A DNA stretch of 64,000 nt from Novosphingobium sp. MW5 (GTDB lineage: Bacteria > Pseudomonadota > Alphaproteobacteria > Sphingomonadales > Sphingomonadaceae), in NCBI GenBank assembly GCA_025938935.1, contig JAPCWB010000001.1:3224001-3288000 (forward strand), in the 5' to 3' direction. Position numbers and translations under genes: made by a program. Position 1 is the stretch's first letter, and every line of letters starts with the position of its first letter. A model generated the notes under the pieces. The model had not been told where the DNA came from. It made no database searches and saw only the letters and a list, made by a program, of their open reading frames with translations. Shown here piece by piece: positions 9,630 to 18,003 of the stretch.

Positions 9630-9998
9630 TTACTTCTTCTTGCCGGCGATCGGCTTGGCCTTGCCCTTGCGGGTGCGGGCGTTGGTGTGCGTGCGCTGGC
9701 CGCGGACCGGGAGGCCCTTGCGGTGACGCAGGCCGCGATAGCAGGCCAGGTCCATCAGACGCTTGATGTTCATCGCCGTTTCGCGACGAAGATCGCCTTC
9801 CACGGTGTGATCGGCGTCGATCGCTTCGCGGATGTGCAGCACTTCCTGATCGCTCAGGTCAGCAACGCGGCGGGTGTGATCGATTCCGAGCTTGTCGACG
9901 ATCTGCTTCGCCTTGAAGGATCCGATTCCGTGAATGTAGGTGAGCGCGATGATAACGCGCTTGTTGGTGGGGATGTTTACCCCGGCAATACGAGCCAC
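9630..9998 (-). CDS. rpsM: 30S ribosomal protein S13
   Basis: 122-residue S13 of the small-subunit head, contacting the P-site tRNA. The N terminus [14 protein letters not shown], the helix-two-turn-helix [10 protein letters not shown] and the basic tail [15 protein letters not shown] identify it. It is the first gene of the alpha unit here; a secreted-protein gene separates it from adk, and a TTGACA promoter-like sequence lies 146-174 bp upstream. Confidence 0.97.
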   Translation of the reverse strand: MARIAGVNIPTNKRVIIALTYIHGIGSFKAKQIVDKLGIDHTRRVADLSDQEVLHIREAIDADHTVEGDLRRETAMNIKRLMDLACYRGLRHRKGLPVRGQRTHTNARTRKGKAKPIAGKKK

Positions 9999-10143
9999 TT
10001 AATTCTCCATGCTCCACAGAGGGTTAGCCATAAGACGCCCCCTATCTCAACGCTTCACCCCGGCATCAACGCGAATAGCCCGGTTGGCATGCGCGTGATC
10101 GGCTGCCTTCCGGACGGACCCCGTTTTTGTCGAGTGAACGGCG

Positions 10144-10172
10144 CGCTTAGGCCGATTCGGCGGATGTGTCAA
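10144..10172 (-). promoter_or_regulatory. Promoter-like sequence upstream of rpsM
   Basis: On the minus strand a perfect -35 TTGACA (10172-10167), a 17-bp spacer and TAAGCG (10149-10144) as a weak -10. The spacer and flanks resemble the sequence upstream of rplO (CCGCCGA, then TCGGCC next to TAAG, then GCGCGCC), which supports both. It would drive rpsM-rpsK-rpoA-rplQ independently of the inserted gene upstream. Confidence 0.5.
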
Positions 10173-10274
10173 CGCCCCGCACGCGCAATAGCACGGCTGC
10201 CGAAGCAGTCCGGTGGCGCGTCCGTGAAACCTGCATACCGCGCGGCGAGGCCTACGTCAAAACCCCAATGGCAC

Positions 10275-11042
10275 CTATCGACCGGTGGGCTTCTTTTCGG
10301 CAGGTTTCGCCGCAGGCTTAAGCGCCGGTTTCGCGGCGGGCTTGGGCTTGGCGGCAGGCTTGAGCGAGGCATCGAAATCCGCCGCAACATCGCTGCCCAC
10401 GGAGATCGCGTTCTGATCGCCCTCTGCGGGCTTTGCCGCTTCGGCGGCGGCCTGTTCCTTCGCAGCCGCCACTACATCCGGCTCTGCCGGTTTCGCGCCC
10501 AGCTTGAGGCCTAGCCGCCGGACCTGTTCGGCCAAGACTTTCTCGACTGAGGGGCCGATCTGTTCCGGTTTGTAGCGCATGTAGCCACCGACGACATATT
10601 CCCACAGCACGCGGGTACCGCCGGGTACGGCCTTCAGCGTCATGGTCAGCGTGCCCTTTACCGCTTCCGATTGCAGTGGCCCCAGCCCGCCGGTCATCCG
10701 CAGCACGCGGTTCGGCTCGGCATAGACCACGTGCATGTGCTCGACCGAACCGATGCGCTGGTCCTCGGGTGCGTCCTTCGGCCTGGGCAGCTTTTCGCAG
10801 AAGCAGCCGGTAGCCTGGGCATCGAGATAGAGGTTCTTCGCGTCCCCCGAATAGGTGTGGTCGGAGGACCACCACTCGCCCGGCATGATCAGCGCCTTCC
10901 AGCTCTCCTGGGGCGTGGCGGGAACTTCCTGGGTCAGGCGGATGACGAAACCTGCATCACTGGAGGCGGTGATCTCTGCGCTCGCCGGCGCGGTGGCAAA
11001 GGCCAGCGGCACGGCGGCCAGCAAGATCGGCAAGTAGCGCAT
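10275..11042 (-). CDS. Exported SRPBCC-fold protein with Lys/Pro/Ala tail
   Basis: 255-residue protein with a signal peptide (MRYLPILLAAVPLAFATAPASA). The mature part has the features of the START/SRPBCC ligand-binding fold (helix-grip: APATPQESWKALIMPGEWW-like start, later TLTMTLKAVPGGTRVLWEYVVGGYM), so it may bind a hydrophobic ligand in the periplasm. The last 35 residues are repeats of AAKP/LKPAAKP. ATG 11042 is chosen because GGAGG lies seven bases before it. It sits between adk and rpsM, where other proteobacteria have no gene. Function unknown. Confidence 0.7.
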   Translation of the reverse strand: MRYLPILLAAVPLAFATAPASAEITASSDAGFVIRLTQEVPATPQESWKALIMPGEWWSSDHTYSGDAKNLYLDAQATGCFCEKLPRPKDAPEDQRIGSVEHMHVVYAEPNRVLRMTGGLGPLQSEAVKGTLTMTLKAVPGGTRVLWEYVVGGYMRYKPEQIGPSVEKVLAEQVRRLGLKLGAKPAEPDVVAAAKEQAAAEAAKPAEGDQNAISVGSDVAADFDASLKPAAKPKPAAKPALKPAAKPAEKKPTGR

Positions 11043-11108
11043 GGTCATTCCTCCCTGTCGGAGGAATGCTAGCCAAATGGACGAGGCCCGCAAGCCCCGC
11101 CGTTCAGT

Positions 11109-11756
11109 TCAGCCTTCGAGGACCTTCTCGATCGCCGCGGTGACATGGTCGAGCTCGGCCATGCCGTTGACGCGCGAGACGATGCCGCGTGCTTCGTAGA
11201 TCGGCAGGATCGGCGCGGTCTTGGCACGGTATTCGGCCATGCGGGTGCGCACGGTTTCCTCGTTATCGTCGGGACGGCGCTTGAACTCGGTCGAGCCGCA
11301 CTTGTCGCAGGTGCCCGGGATGCGCGGCTGTTCGAACTTGTCGTGATAGCCCTTGCCGCAATTGGCGCAGGTGAAGCGGCCGGTGATGCGTTCGACCAGC
11401 GCGTCCTCGTTGACGTCGAGCTCGATCACATGGTCAAGCGTGCGGCCGCGCGCCGACAGGATACCATCGAGCGAAGCGGCCTGCGCCTCGGTGCGGGGAT
11501 AGCCATCGAAGATCGCGCCGGTATCGGCACCCATGCTGTCCAGCTCTTCGCCGATCAGGGCGGAGACGATTTCGTCCGAGACGAGCTCGCCGCGTTCCAT
11601 CACCGCCTTTGCCCGGAGGCCGACCGGCGTGCCCGCCTTGACCGCCGCGCGCAGCATGTCGCCGGTGGAAAGCTGGCGCATGCCGTGCCGTTCGACAAGG
11701 CGCTGCGCCTGGGTGCCCTTCCCCGCTCCCGGGGGCCCTAGCAGGATGATATTCAC
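11109..11756 (-). CDS. adk: Adenylate kinase
   Basis: 215-residue long-form adenylate kinase (ATP + AMP to 2 ADP). The P-loop GPPGAGKGTQ is at residues 7-16, the AMP-binding segment GYPRTEAQA near 85, and the LID domain carries four cysteines (CANC and CDKC), so a structural zinc is expected. It follows secY with a 30-bp gap, as is usual. Confidence 0.97.
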   Translation of the reverse strand: MNIILLGPPGAGKGTQAQRLVERHGMRQLSTGDMLRAAVKAGTPVGLRAKAVMERGELVSDEIVSALIGEELDSMGADTGAIFDGYPRTEAQAASLDGILSARGRTLDHVIELDVNEDALVERITGRFTCANCGKGYHDKFEQPRIPGTCDKCGSTEFKRRPDDNEETVRTRMAEYRAKTAPILPIYEARGIVSRVNGMAELDHVTAAIEKVLEG

Positions 11757-11786
11757 GCGTTCATTCCCCCGATGGCGCGCGCCGAA

Positions 11787-13136
11787 TCAGCGCATGCGGC
11801 CCTTGAGTTTCGCCTTCTTGATCAGATCGCCATACTGGTGCGCCAGCAGGTGCGACTGTATCTGGGTGATGGTATCCACAGTCACGTTGACCACGATGAG
11901 CAGCGAGGTGCCGCCAAAGAAACGTGCGGTGACGCCGGTCTGCGCGATGATCCATTCGGGGAACAGGCAGACGATGGTCAGGTAAGCCGCGCCGACTACG
12001 GTGATGCGGGTCAGGACGTAGTCGAGATAGGTGGCGGTGTTCTTGCCCGGGCGGATGCCGGGGATGAAGCCGCCATTGCGCTTCAGGTTGTCCGCGGTCT
12101 CTTCCGGATTGAACACGACGGCCGTGTAGAAGAAGCTGAAGAAGATGATGCCCGCGGCATAGAGCAGCATGTAAGCCGGCTTGCCGTGGCCGAGGTAGTT
12201 GTTGATCGTCACCAGGATCGAACCGAGGGTGGAATCGGTCGACAGCGAATTGCCGGCGAACTGCGTGATCGTCAGCGGCAGCAGCAGCAGCGACGAGGCG
12301 AAGATCGGCGGGATCACGCCCGAGGTGTTGAGCTTCAGCGGCAGGTGGCTGCGGTCAGCCTGCATCATGCCGCGCTGGGTTGCTCGCTTGGGATACTGGA
12401 TCAGCAGCCGCCGGGTGGCGCGCTCCATGAAGCAGATGAACAGGACCATCCCGACCAGGATGAGCAGCAGCAGCGCGATCGTCGTGCCGCTGATCGAGCC
12501 GGTGCGGCCGCCTTCGAACAGGTTCGCGATGAAGGTCGGCATGCCGGCGATGATGCCCGCCATGATGATCAGCGAGGTGCCGTTGCCGATCCCGCGCGAG
12601 GTGATCTGCTCACCCAGCCACAGGAGGAACATGGTGCCGCCGACGAGCGAGATCAGGCCCGCGACGTAGAACAGCGGGCCGGGATCGACCGCGAAACCCT
12701 GCGCCGCAGCGTTCTTCAGCGCGGCATAGCCCTGCACCAGCGCCAGCGCGACCGCGCCATAGCGGCTGTACTGGTTGAGCTTGCGGCGCCCGCTTTCGCC
12801 TTCCTTCTTGAGGGAGGCGAGCGAAGGATGCAGCGATGCGGCAAGCTGGACCACGATCGAGGCGGTGATGTAGGGCATCACGCCGAGCGAGATCAGCGAA
12901 TAGCGCTCAAGCGCCCCGCCCGAAAACATGTTGAAGAAGTCGAGGATGCCGCCGGAATTGCGGTCCATGAAGTTCTGCAGCTTCACCGGATCGATGCCGG
13001 GCAGCGGCACGAAGCTGAGGAAGCGGAACACGACAAGAGCTCCCAGCGTGAACCAGATGCGGTTCTTCAGCTCGGTAGCCTTGGAAAAATTGGCGAGGTT
13101 CAGAGTGCTCGCAACGTTATCGGCGCGTGATGCCAT
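11787..13136 (-). CDS. secY: Protein translocase subunit SecY
   Basis: 449-residue SecY, the channel of the Sec translocon in the inner membrane, with ten hydrophobic segments. The plug/TM2 region (FNMFSGGALERYSLISLGVMPYI) and the cytoplasmic loop NGTSLIIMAGI are characteristic. The ATG at 13136 begins the typical MASRADNVASTLNLANF; a longer frame to 13178 lacks family support. rplO lies upstream, separated by a 126-bp gap with a strong hairpin. Confidence 0.97.
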   Translation of the reverse strand: MASRADNVASTLNLANFSKATELKNRIWFTLGALVVFRFLSFVPLPGIDPVKLQNFMDRNSGGILDFFNMFSGGALERYSLISLGVMPYITASIVVQLAASLHPSLASLKKEGESGRRKLNQYSRYGAVALALVQGYAALKNAAAQGFAVDPGPLFYVAGLISLVGGTMFLLWLGEQITSRGIGNGTSLIIMAGIIAGMPTFIANLFEGGRTGSISGTTIALLLLILVGMVLFICFMERATRRLLIQYPKRATQRGMMQADRSHLPLKLNTSGVIPPIFASSLLLLPLTITQFAGNSLSTDSTLGSILVTINNYLGHGKPAYMLLYAAGIIFFSFFYTAVVFNPEETADNLKRNGGFIPGIRPGKNTATYLDYVLTRITVVGAAYLTIVCLFPEWIIAQTGVTARFFGGTSLLIVVNVTVDTITQIQSHLLAHQYGDLIKKAKLKGRMR

Positions 13137-13225
13137 CGGGGAAAAGTGCCTTGCTGTGGATCCGCAGCGGATCGCCATTCAGGCCATATAGGCACGAAAG
13201 CGAGATGTCGAACCCCCGCGATCAA

Positions 13226-13253
13226 ACATCCCCGCGGCATCAGCCGCGGGGAT
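13226..13253 (-). terminator. Perfect 12-bp hairpin between rplO and secY
   Basis: CATCCCCGCGGC and GCCGCGGGGATG form a perfect 12-bp stem with a four-base loop just after the rplO stop. On the minus strand it is followed by TTTGAT rather than a real U-run, so it may be an attenuator or an RNA-stabilising element instead of a full terminator. Confidence 0.5.
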
Positions 13254-13262
13254 GATTAAGTC

Positions 13263-13784
13263 TTACTTTGCAGCCTTGTTGGCTTCGCGGCGAGCAGTCT
13301 TCTTTTCGTGCTCGCTGGGGCCAACTTCGGGAAGATTGACGGTGCCGCCAGCCTTTTCGACCGCAGCCTTGGCACCAGCCGAGACGCCATCGACGGCGAA
13401 AGTCACCTTGGCGGTGAATTCACCCTTGCCGAGCAGGCGGACGCCATCCTTGCCGCCGCGGGCAAGGCCAGCGGCCTTGAGCGCTGCGTGATCGATCGTG
13501 CCCTTGGCATCGAGCTTGCCAGCGTCGATCGCCTTCTGGACGAGGCCCAGGTTCACTTCCGCGAAGTCCTTCGCGAACTTCTTGTTGTTGAAGCCGCGCT
13601 TCGGGAGGCGCATGTGAAGCGGCATCTGGCCGCCTTCGAAGCCGTTGATGCTGACGCCCGAACGTGCCTTGGCACCCTTCTGGCCGCGGCCTGCGGTCTT
13701 GCCCTTGCCCGAGCCGATACCACGGCCGACGCGCATGCGGCCCTTGCGGGCACCATCGTTGTCACGGATTTCGTTAAGTTTCAT
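13263..13784 (-). CDS. rplO: 50S ribosomal protein L15
   Basis: 173-residue L15. The N terminus [14 protein letters not shown] and the glycine-rich stretch [18 protein letters not shown] are diagnostic; the C-terminal segment ([16 protein letters not shown]) is longer than in E. coli, as in other sphingomonads to my knowledge. Normally rplO directly follows rpmD; here about 4 kb of oppositely oriented genes lie between them and rplO appears to have its own promoter. Confidence 0.97.
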   Translation of the reverse strand: MKLNEIRDNDGARKGRMRVGRGIGSGKGKTAGRGQKGAKARSGVSINGFEGGQMPLHMRLPKRGFNNKKFAKDFAEVNLGLVQKAIDAGKLDAKGTIDHAALKAAGLARGGKDGVRLLGKGEFTAKVTFAVDGVSAGAKAAVEKAGGTVNLPEVGPSEHEKKTARREANKAAK

Positions 13785-13830
13785 GTCGTTGCACTCGCTT
13801 TCGCTTTAGTCGCGCTGATGGGAAGGCGCG

Positions 13831-13859
13831 CCCTTAGGCGAAGTCGGCGGCAATGTCAC
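13831..13859 (-). promoter_or_regulatory. Promoter-like sequence upstream of rplO; TATAAT on the opposite strand
   Basis: On the minus strand GTGACA (13859-13854), 17 bp, then TAAGGG (13836-13831), matching the rpsM upstream sequence in spacing and in flanking CCGCCGA and GCGCGCC blocks. It would drive rplO-secY-adk. A TATAAT on the plus strand at 13864-13869 might belong to the divergent glycan cluster, but it has no good -35 box. Confidence 0.5.
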
Positions 13860-13965
13860 CCCCTATAATCCCGCAAATGCGCGCCTTGCGAAGCGTGGGC
13901 GCGCGATTTGCCGCTGTGCATGGCAGGGCTTTGCGTTAGATGCGGGTGGAAACGAGGGGAATTGG

Positions 13966-14367
13966 GTGATCGACCGGGACCTGGCAGGCGAACTGGTGCG
14001 CTATGGCATGGGGGGCGTGGCGCTCGCCCTGCTCTACTCCGCCGTTTACTGGACGCTCGCCACCCAGTTCGGCGTGCCGGTGCTGGTGGCAAATACGCTC
14101 GCCTTTTCGATCAACCTGATCGCCAGCTGGTTCATCCATTCCCGCTGGAGCTTCGGCAACCGCGAGGCGAGCGCCGATACGCCCGCCACCTGGCGCCGCT
14201 TTTTCATCATCAATGTCGCCAGCTACCTGCTCAACTCCTTCTGGGTGTGGCTCTTCGTCGAAAGGTTACACACCAGCGTCGCCCTTTCGATCGTACCGGT
14301 GGTCACGGCCACGCCGCTGCTCACCTTCGCGCTTACCCGCGCCTGGATATTCGGGCGGAAATTATAG
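13966..14367 (+). CDS. GtrA family membrane protein
   Basis: 133-residue protein with four predicted membrane spans and the GtrA pattern: an N-terminal LVRYGMGGVALALLYS, a central FSINLIASWFIHSRWSF and a final FALTRAWIF. GtrA proteins are thought to flip or present polyprenyl-phosphate-linked sugars for glucosylation of surface glycans. It starts at GTG 13966 with GAGGGGA upstream. It heads a plus-strand group of four genes that splits the ribosomal spc operon. Confidence 0.82.
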   Translation: MIDRDLAGELVRYGMGGVALALLYSAVYWTLATQFGVPVLVANTLAFSINLIASWFIHSRWSFGNREASADTPATWRRFFIINVASYLLNSFWVWLFVERLHTSVALSIVPVVTATPLLTFALTRAWIFGRKL

Positions 14368-14426
14368 GTCCGTTAACCATGCTTTCCTAAACGGGTGGCC
14401 ACAGGGCCGGGCATGGAGCGACCAGC

Positions 14427-15524
14427 TTGCGTAACGAAAAGTTTCCCGAAGCGATCCCGGTCGAACCCGCGGAAGTCCTGAGCGAAAGCGAGCTGGACCG
14501 CCTTGGCATGGGCGCTTCGGAGGCGCCGTCCCCGCGCACCCTGGCGACACGGCGCGCGCGCCTGCTGCCCTACGGCATGTTGTTGGTTTGCCTTGGTATT
14601 TCCACATATCTCATCGGCGTGGCCATGGTCTTTCCGCGCTATCTCCTCGCGCTCGATGCCTGGCTGAAGCCGGTCAGCGAATGGCTGGTGTGGTACAGCG
14701 GCATCCCGCTGGTTGCCGGCACGGCGATGATCCTGTTCGACCTTCTGGTCCTGCTCGATCACAAGCGCGGGGCCTATGAAGTGCGCTATGATCCGCCGGC
14801 AAACCGCCGCGTCACCGTGGCGCTGACGGCCTATAACGATGAGGACAGCGTGGCCCCTGCGGTGCGGGATTTCCTTGCCCACCCGCTCGTCAGCCGGGTG
14901 ATCGTCGTCAGCAACAACAGCTCCGACCGGACCTTCGAACGCGCCGAGGCCGCTGGCGCGCTGACCTTCAACGAGATGCAGCCCGGCTATGGCCGCTGCG
15001 TCTTCCGCTGCCTTTCCGAGGCCGCCCGCTTCAGCGATACCGAACTGGTCGTGCTGTGCGAGGGCGACCTCACCTTCCGCGCCTATGATATCGACAAGCT
15101 GCTGGCCTATGCCCCGCACGCGGATATCGTCAACGGCACCCGCACGGTCGAGCCGCTGCGCCAGGCCTCCACCCAGCTCACCACCTTCATGTATTACGGC
15201 AACCTGTTCGTCGGCAAATTGCTGGAAGCCAAGCACCTTGGCCGCTGCACGATCACCGATGTCGGCACCACCTACAAGTTGTGCCGCCGCGACGCGCTCG
15301 ACAGACTGCTTCCGGCACTCGATCCGGCCGTGAACCTTGAGTTCAACGCCCATTTCCTCGACACGGCATTGGCAGAGGGACACACCCTGGTCGAATGCCC
15401 GGTGACGTTCCATGCCCGGGTGGGCGAAAGCAAGGGCGGCAACGTCAACAACCTCAGGGGCCTGAAAGTGGGGCTGCGGATGATCTCGGGCATGCTGCTC
15501 GGCTGGAAGCGACTGGCGCAATGA
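14427..15524 (+). CDS. Membrane-anchored family 2 glycosyltransferase
   Basis: 365-residue protein. Two hydrophobic segments (about 50-70 and 85-110) precede a GT-A glycosyltransferase domain that starts VTVALTAYNDEDSVAPAV; the metal-binding position is represented by CEGDLTF, and the acceptor region includes DVGTTYKLCRRDAL. It probably transfers a sugar to or from a lipid carrier at the inner membrane. The start is a TTG at 14427 without a strong ribosome-binding site, so the N terminus is uncertain. The stop overlaps the next start (ATGA). Confidence 0.85.
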   Translation: MRNEKFPEAIPVEPAEVLSESELDRLGMGASEAPSPRTLATRRARLLPYGMLLVCLGISTYLIGVAMVFPRYLLALDAWLKPVSEWLVWYSGIPLVAGTAMILFDLLVLLDHKRGAYEVRYDPPANRRVTVALTAYNDEDSVAPAVRDFLAHPLVSRVIVVSNNSSDRTFERAEAAGALTFNEMQPGYGRCVFRCLSEAARFSDTELVVLCEGDLTFRAYDIDKLLAYAPHADIVNGTRTVEPLRQASTQLTTFMYYGNLFVGKLLEAKHLGRCTITDVGTTYKLCRRDALDRLLPALDPAVNLEFNAHFLDTALAEGHTLVECPVTFHARVGESKGGNVNNLRGLKVGLRMISGMLLGWKRLAQ

Positions 15525-16159
15525 GCTCGGGCTATCACGAGAGTCGGCTGTCGCACGATGCCAAGCGTGACGTCGTTTGGAAGGCGCTGTGGCGCTTCCA
15601 CTTCAGCAAGCAGATCGGCAGCGATGACTGCGTGCTCGACATGGGCTGCGGCTATGGCGACTTCATCAACAACGTCACCGCGCGCCGCCGCATCGGGCTC
15701 GACCAGTGGAGCGGCATTGCTGATCACCTTGCCCCCGGCGTCGAGCCGGTGGTCTCCTCGGTCACGGATCTCTCTGGCATAGCTGATGACAGCGTCGACT
15801 ATGCCTTCGCCAGCAACCTTTTCGAACACATCACGCAAGCGGACCTCGCGCTGGTGCTGGAGCAGCTGAAAGCCAAGCTGACGCGCGGCGGCACGCTGAC
15901 CATGGTCCAGCCCAATTACCGCTACGCTGCGGCCGAATACTTCGACGATTATACGCACGTTTCGATCTGGTCGCACATTTCCATGGCCGATTTCCTCGCC
16001 GCCAACGGGTTCGAGGTGATCGAGGTGAAGCCTCGTTTCCTGCCGCTCACGGTCAAGTCGCGCCTGCCGGTGTCGCCAGCGCTGATCGGCCTTTACCTCA
16101 AACTGCCCGTCAAGCCGCTCGGCAAGCAGATGCTGCTGCGCGCCCGCGTGCGCCGCTGA
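15521..16159 (+). CDS. SAM-dependent methyltransferase, class I
   Basis: 212-residue methyltransferase. The SAM-binding motif I is VLDMGCGYGDFINNV near residues 32-46, with the acidic residue of motif II in IGLDQW and the post-I region YAFASNLFEHI. ATG 15521 overlaps the stop of the glycosyltransferase by four bases, indicating coupling. From its partners it probably methylates a sugar or a glycolipid, but this is inference. Confidence 0.85.
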   Translation: MSSGYHESRLSHDAKRDVVWKALWRFHFSKQIGSDDCVLDMGCGYGDFINNVTARRRIGLDQWSGIADHLAPGVEPVVSSVTDLSGIADDSVDYAFASNLFEHITQADLALVLEQLKAKLTRGGTLTMVQPNYRYAAAEYFDDYTHVSIWSHISMADFLAANGFEVIEVKPRFLPLTVKSRLPVSPALIGLYLKLPVKPLGKQMLLRARVRR

Positions 16160-17748
16160 TGGCGACCGCCTCGCGCGCAATTTGGCAGCGGCGGGTGCCC
16201 CTGCTGGCCTTCGCCTCGCTGGGCGTGCTGCTGGTCGTCCGGCTTGTTCAGTATCTGAGCATGACTGGCACGACCATGCGCTATCCCTTCCAGCTCGATT
16301 ACGGCGAGGGGATTGTCTGGCAGCAGATGCGCGCGATCGTGGCGGGTCACGGCTATGCATCGATCGACGGGTTTCCCGCGATCGTGTTTCACTATCCGCC
16401 AGTCTATCACCTCGTAACGGCCTCGCTCGCAAGCGCGACGGGCATGGACGAGCTGTTTGCCGGACGGCTGGTCTCGATGCTGTGCACCCTCGCCGTGGCG
16501 GCGCTGCTTGCAAGGATCCTGCTAAAGTGCGCCCCGGCCGCCGCCCCGCGCGCGGCAAGACTGGGCGCAGCGGCGATCGTGGGGCTGACGGCGCTCACGA
16601 TCGGGCCGATCGAGTTCTGGTCGCTGTTCATGCGGGTCGACCTGCTGTGCACCGCGCTGGTGCTGGCGGGCCTGCTTTGCGGCTTGAAGGCCTTTGAAAG
16701 CCCGCGCTGGATCGTGCCTGCCGCCGTACTCTTCGTGCTGGCGGTCTATACCAAGCAGACCGCCATTGCCGCGCCTGCCGCCGTGTTCGGAACGCTCCTG
16801 TTCCTGCGGCCGCGCACCGCCCTCACCGGGATCGGCTGTGCCGTGGCGCTGGGCCTGGTCATCATGGCCGGACTGATGATCGCGACCGACGGCGGCTTCG
16901 TTCGCCACATCTTCTTCTACAACATCAACCGGCTCGACCTAAGCCGCCTGAACCTTGTTGTCGCCAACCTGGGCGATCATTTCGCACTGATGACCTGCGG
17001 CCTGATCGGCGTGCTGCAGCAGGTGAAGATGCTGCGCGAAGGCAGCGGCGCGGGCCTGCGCGGCTTCCTCGCCCGGCTCCGCACCCATCCGGCACAGGCG
17101 CGCGTGGTGATGCTGCTCGCCTACCTCGCCGTCACCACGCCGATGATGCTGATGATCGCCAAGTCCGGCGCTTCGACAAATTACCTGATCGAATGGAACC
17201 TGGCGCTCACCCTCTTCGCCGGCCTCGCGCTGATCGATCTGCTGACACCATTGATGCGTAGCGAAGGAGCCTCGCAGGCAAGCGCCATGGCGACTGTCCT
17301 GCCGGTCCTGTTCATCGCGCAGCTCGTGCTTCACCCGGGCATGAGCGGCTGGATCGGCAAGGCACTCGAAAGCCAGTCACGGGACACGGCCGCCGTGGTC
17401 GAGGCAATCCGCGCCGCGCCCGCACCGGTCATCTCCGACGACATGGTTGCCGTCCTGCGCGGCGGCAGGCCAGTGCTTTGGGAATCGGCGATCTTCGCCG
17501 AACTGGCCAGCATCGGCGTGTGGGACGAGAAGCCGTTCCTCGACCAGATCCGCGAGCGCCGCTTCGCCTTTTTCGTGATGACCCATGCCGAAGACAAGCG
17601 CTTGTTCAACAGCCGCTATACGCCTTCGGTGAAGGCTGCGATCGATAGTGCTTACCCGACCGTGGTCGAACGCGGCCCCTATCGTCTCCAGTTCCCGGCC
17701 GGCAAGCTGCCCGCCTATGCCGGACCTCTAAGCCAGCAGCAGAACTGA
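16159..17748 (+). CDS. Polytopic membrane protein, GT-C glycosyltransferase-like
   Basis: 529-residue protein with about ten to eleven membrane spans and a soluble C-terminal part of 130 residues. An acidic residue pair lies in the first extracytoplasmic loop (FQLDYGEGIVWQQ), where GT-C enzymes keep catalytic Asp/Glu residues, and the first long loop holds YASIDGFPAIVFHYPPVYH. This is the organisation of ArnT/PMT-like transferases using polyprenyl-phosphate sugars. Its ATG shares one base with the preceding stop. A terminator-like stem lies 20 bp after the stop. Confidence 0.72.
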   Translation: MATASRAIWQRRVPLLAFASLGVLLVVRLVQYLSMTGTTMRYPFQLDYGEGIVWQQMRAIVAGHGYASIDGFPAIVFHYPPVYHLVTASLASATGMDELFAGRLVSMLCTLAVAALLARILLKCAPAAAPRAARLGAAAIVGLTALTIGPIEFWSLFMRVDLLCTALVLAGLLCGLKAFESPRWIVPAAVLFVLAVYTKQTAIAAPAAVFGTLLFLRPRTALTGIGCAVALGLVIMAGLMIATDGGFVRHIFFYNINRLDLSRLNLVVANLGDHFALMTCGLIGVLQQVKMLREGSGAGLRGFLARLRTHPAQARVVMLLAYLAVTTPMMLMIAKSGASTNYLIEWNLALTLFAGLALIDLLTPLMRSEGASQASAMATVLPVLFIAQLVLHPGMSGWIGKALESQSRDTAAVVEAIRAAPAPVISDDMVAVLRGGRPVLWESAIFAELASIGVWDEKPFLDQIRERRFAFFVMTHAEDKRLFNSRYTPSVKAAIDSAYPTVVERGPYRLQFPAGKLPAYAGPLSQQQN

Positions 17749-17767
17749 CCCGACCGGCAAAACAAAA

Positions 17768-17793
17768 CGGCCCCAGGATCGCTCCCGGGGCCG
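17768..17793 (-). terminator. Terminator after rpmD (also faces the glycan cluster)
   Basis: CGGCCCC and GGGGCCG form a seven-bp GC stem around a 12-base loop. On the minus strand it is followed by TTTTGTTTTG, an ideal tail, so transcription leaving rpmD should stop here and not continue to rplO. On the plus strand the tail (CTTCAATATTT) is weaker but could still end the glycan cluster. Confidence 0.75.
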
Positions 17794-17821
17794 CTTCAAT
17801 ATTTCCGCTAACAGCGCGAGG

Positions 17822-17998
17822 TCAGTCGACCACGGCCACCATGTGCGGCAGCTTGGCGATAGCGCCGCGCACTTCGGGAGTGTCCTGCACTTCCACAACG
17901 CGGTTCATCTTGCCGAGACCCAGGCCGATCAGGATTTCCTTCTGGCCCTTGGGACGGCGGATCGGCGAACCGATCTGCTTGATCTTGATAGTCGCCAT
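17822..17998 (-). CDS. rpmD: 50S ribosomal protein L30
   Basis: 58-residue L30, short but clear: it begins [16 protein letters not shown] and continues [17 protein letters not shown], the conserved core of L30. The ATG is at 17998-17996, five bases after the rpsE stop. In the normal spc operon rplO follows immediately; here a terminator and an opposite-strand cluster follow. Confidence 0.95.
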   Translation of the reverse strand: MATIKIKQIGSPIRRPKGQKEILIGLGLGKMNRVVEVQDTPEVRGAIAKLPHMVAVVD

Positions 17999-18003
17999 CT
18001 GTC

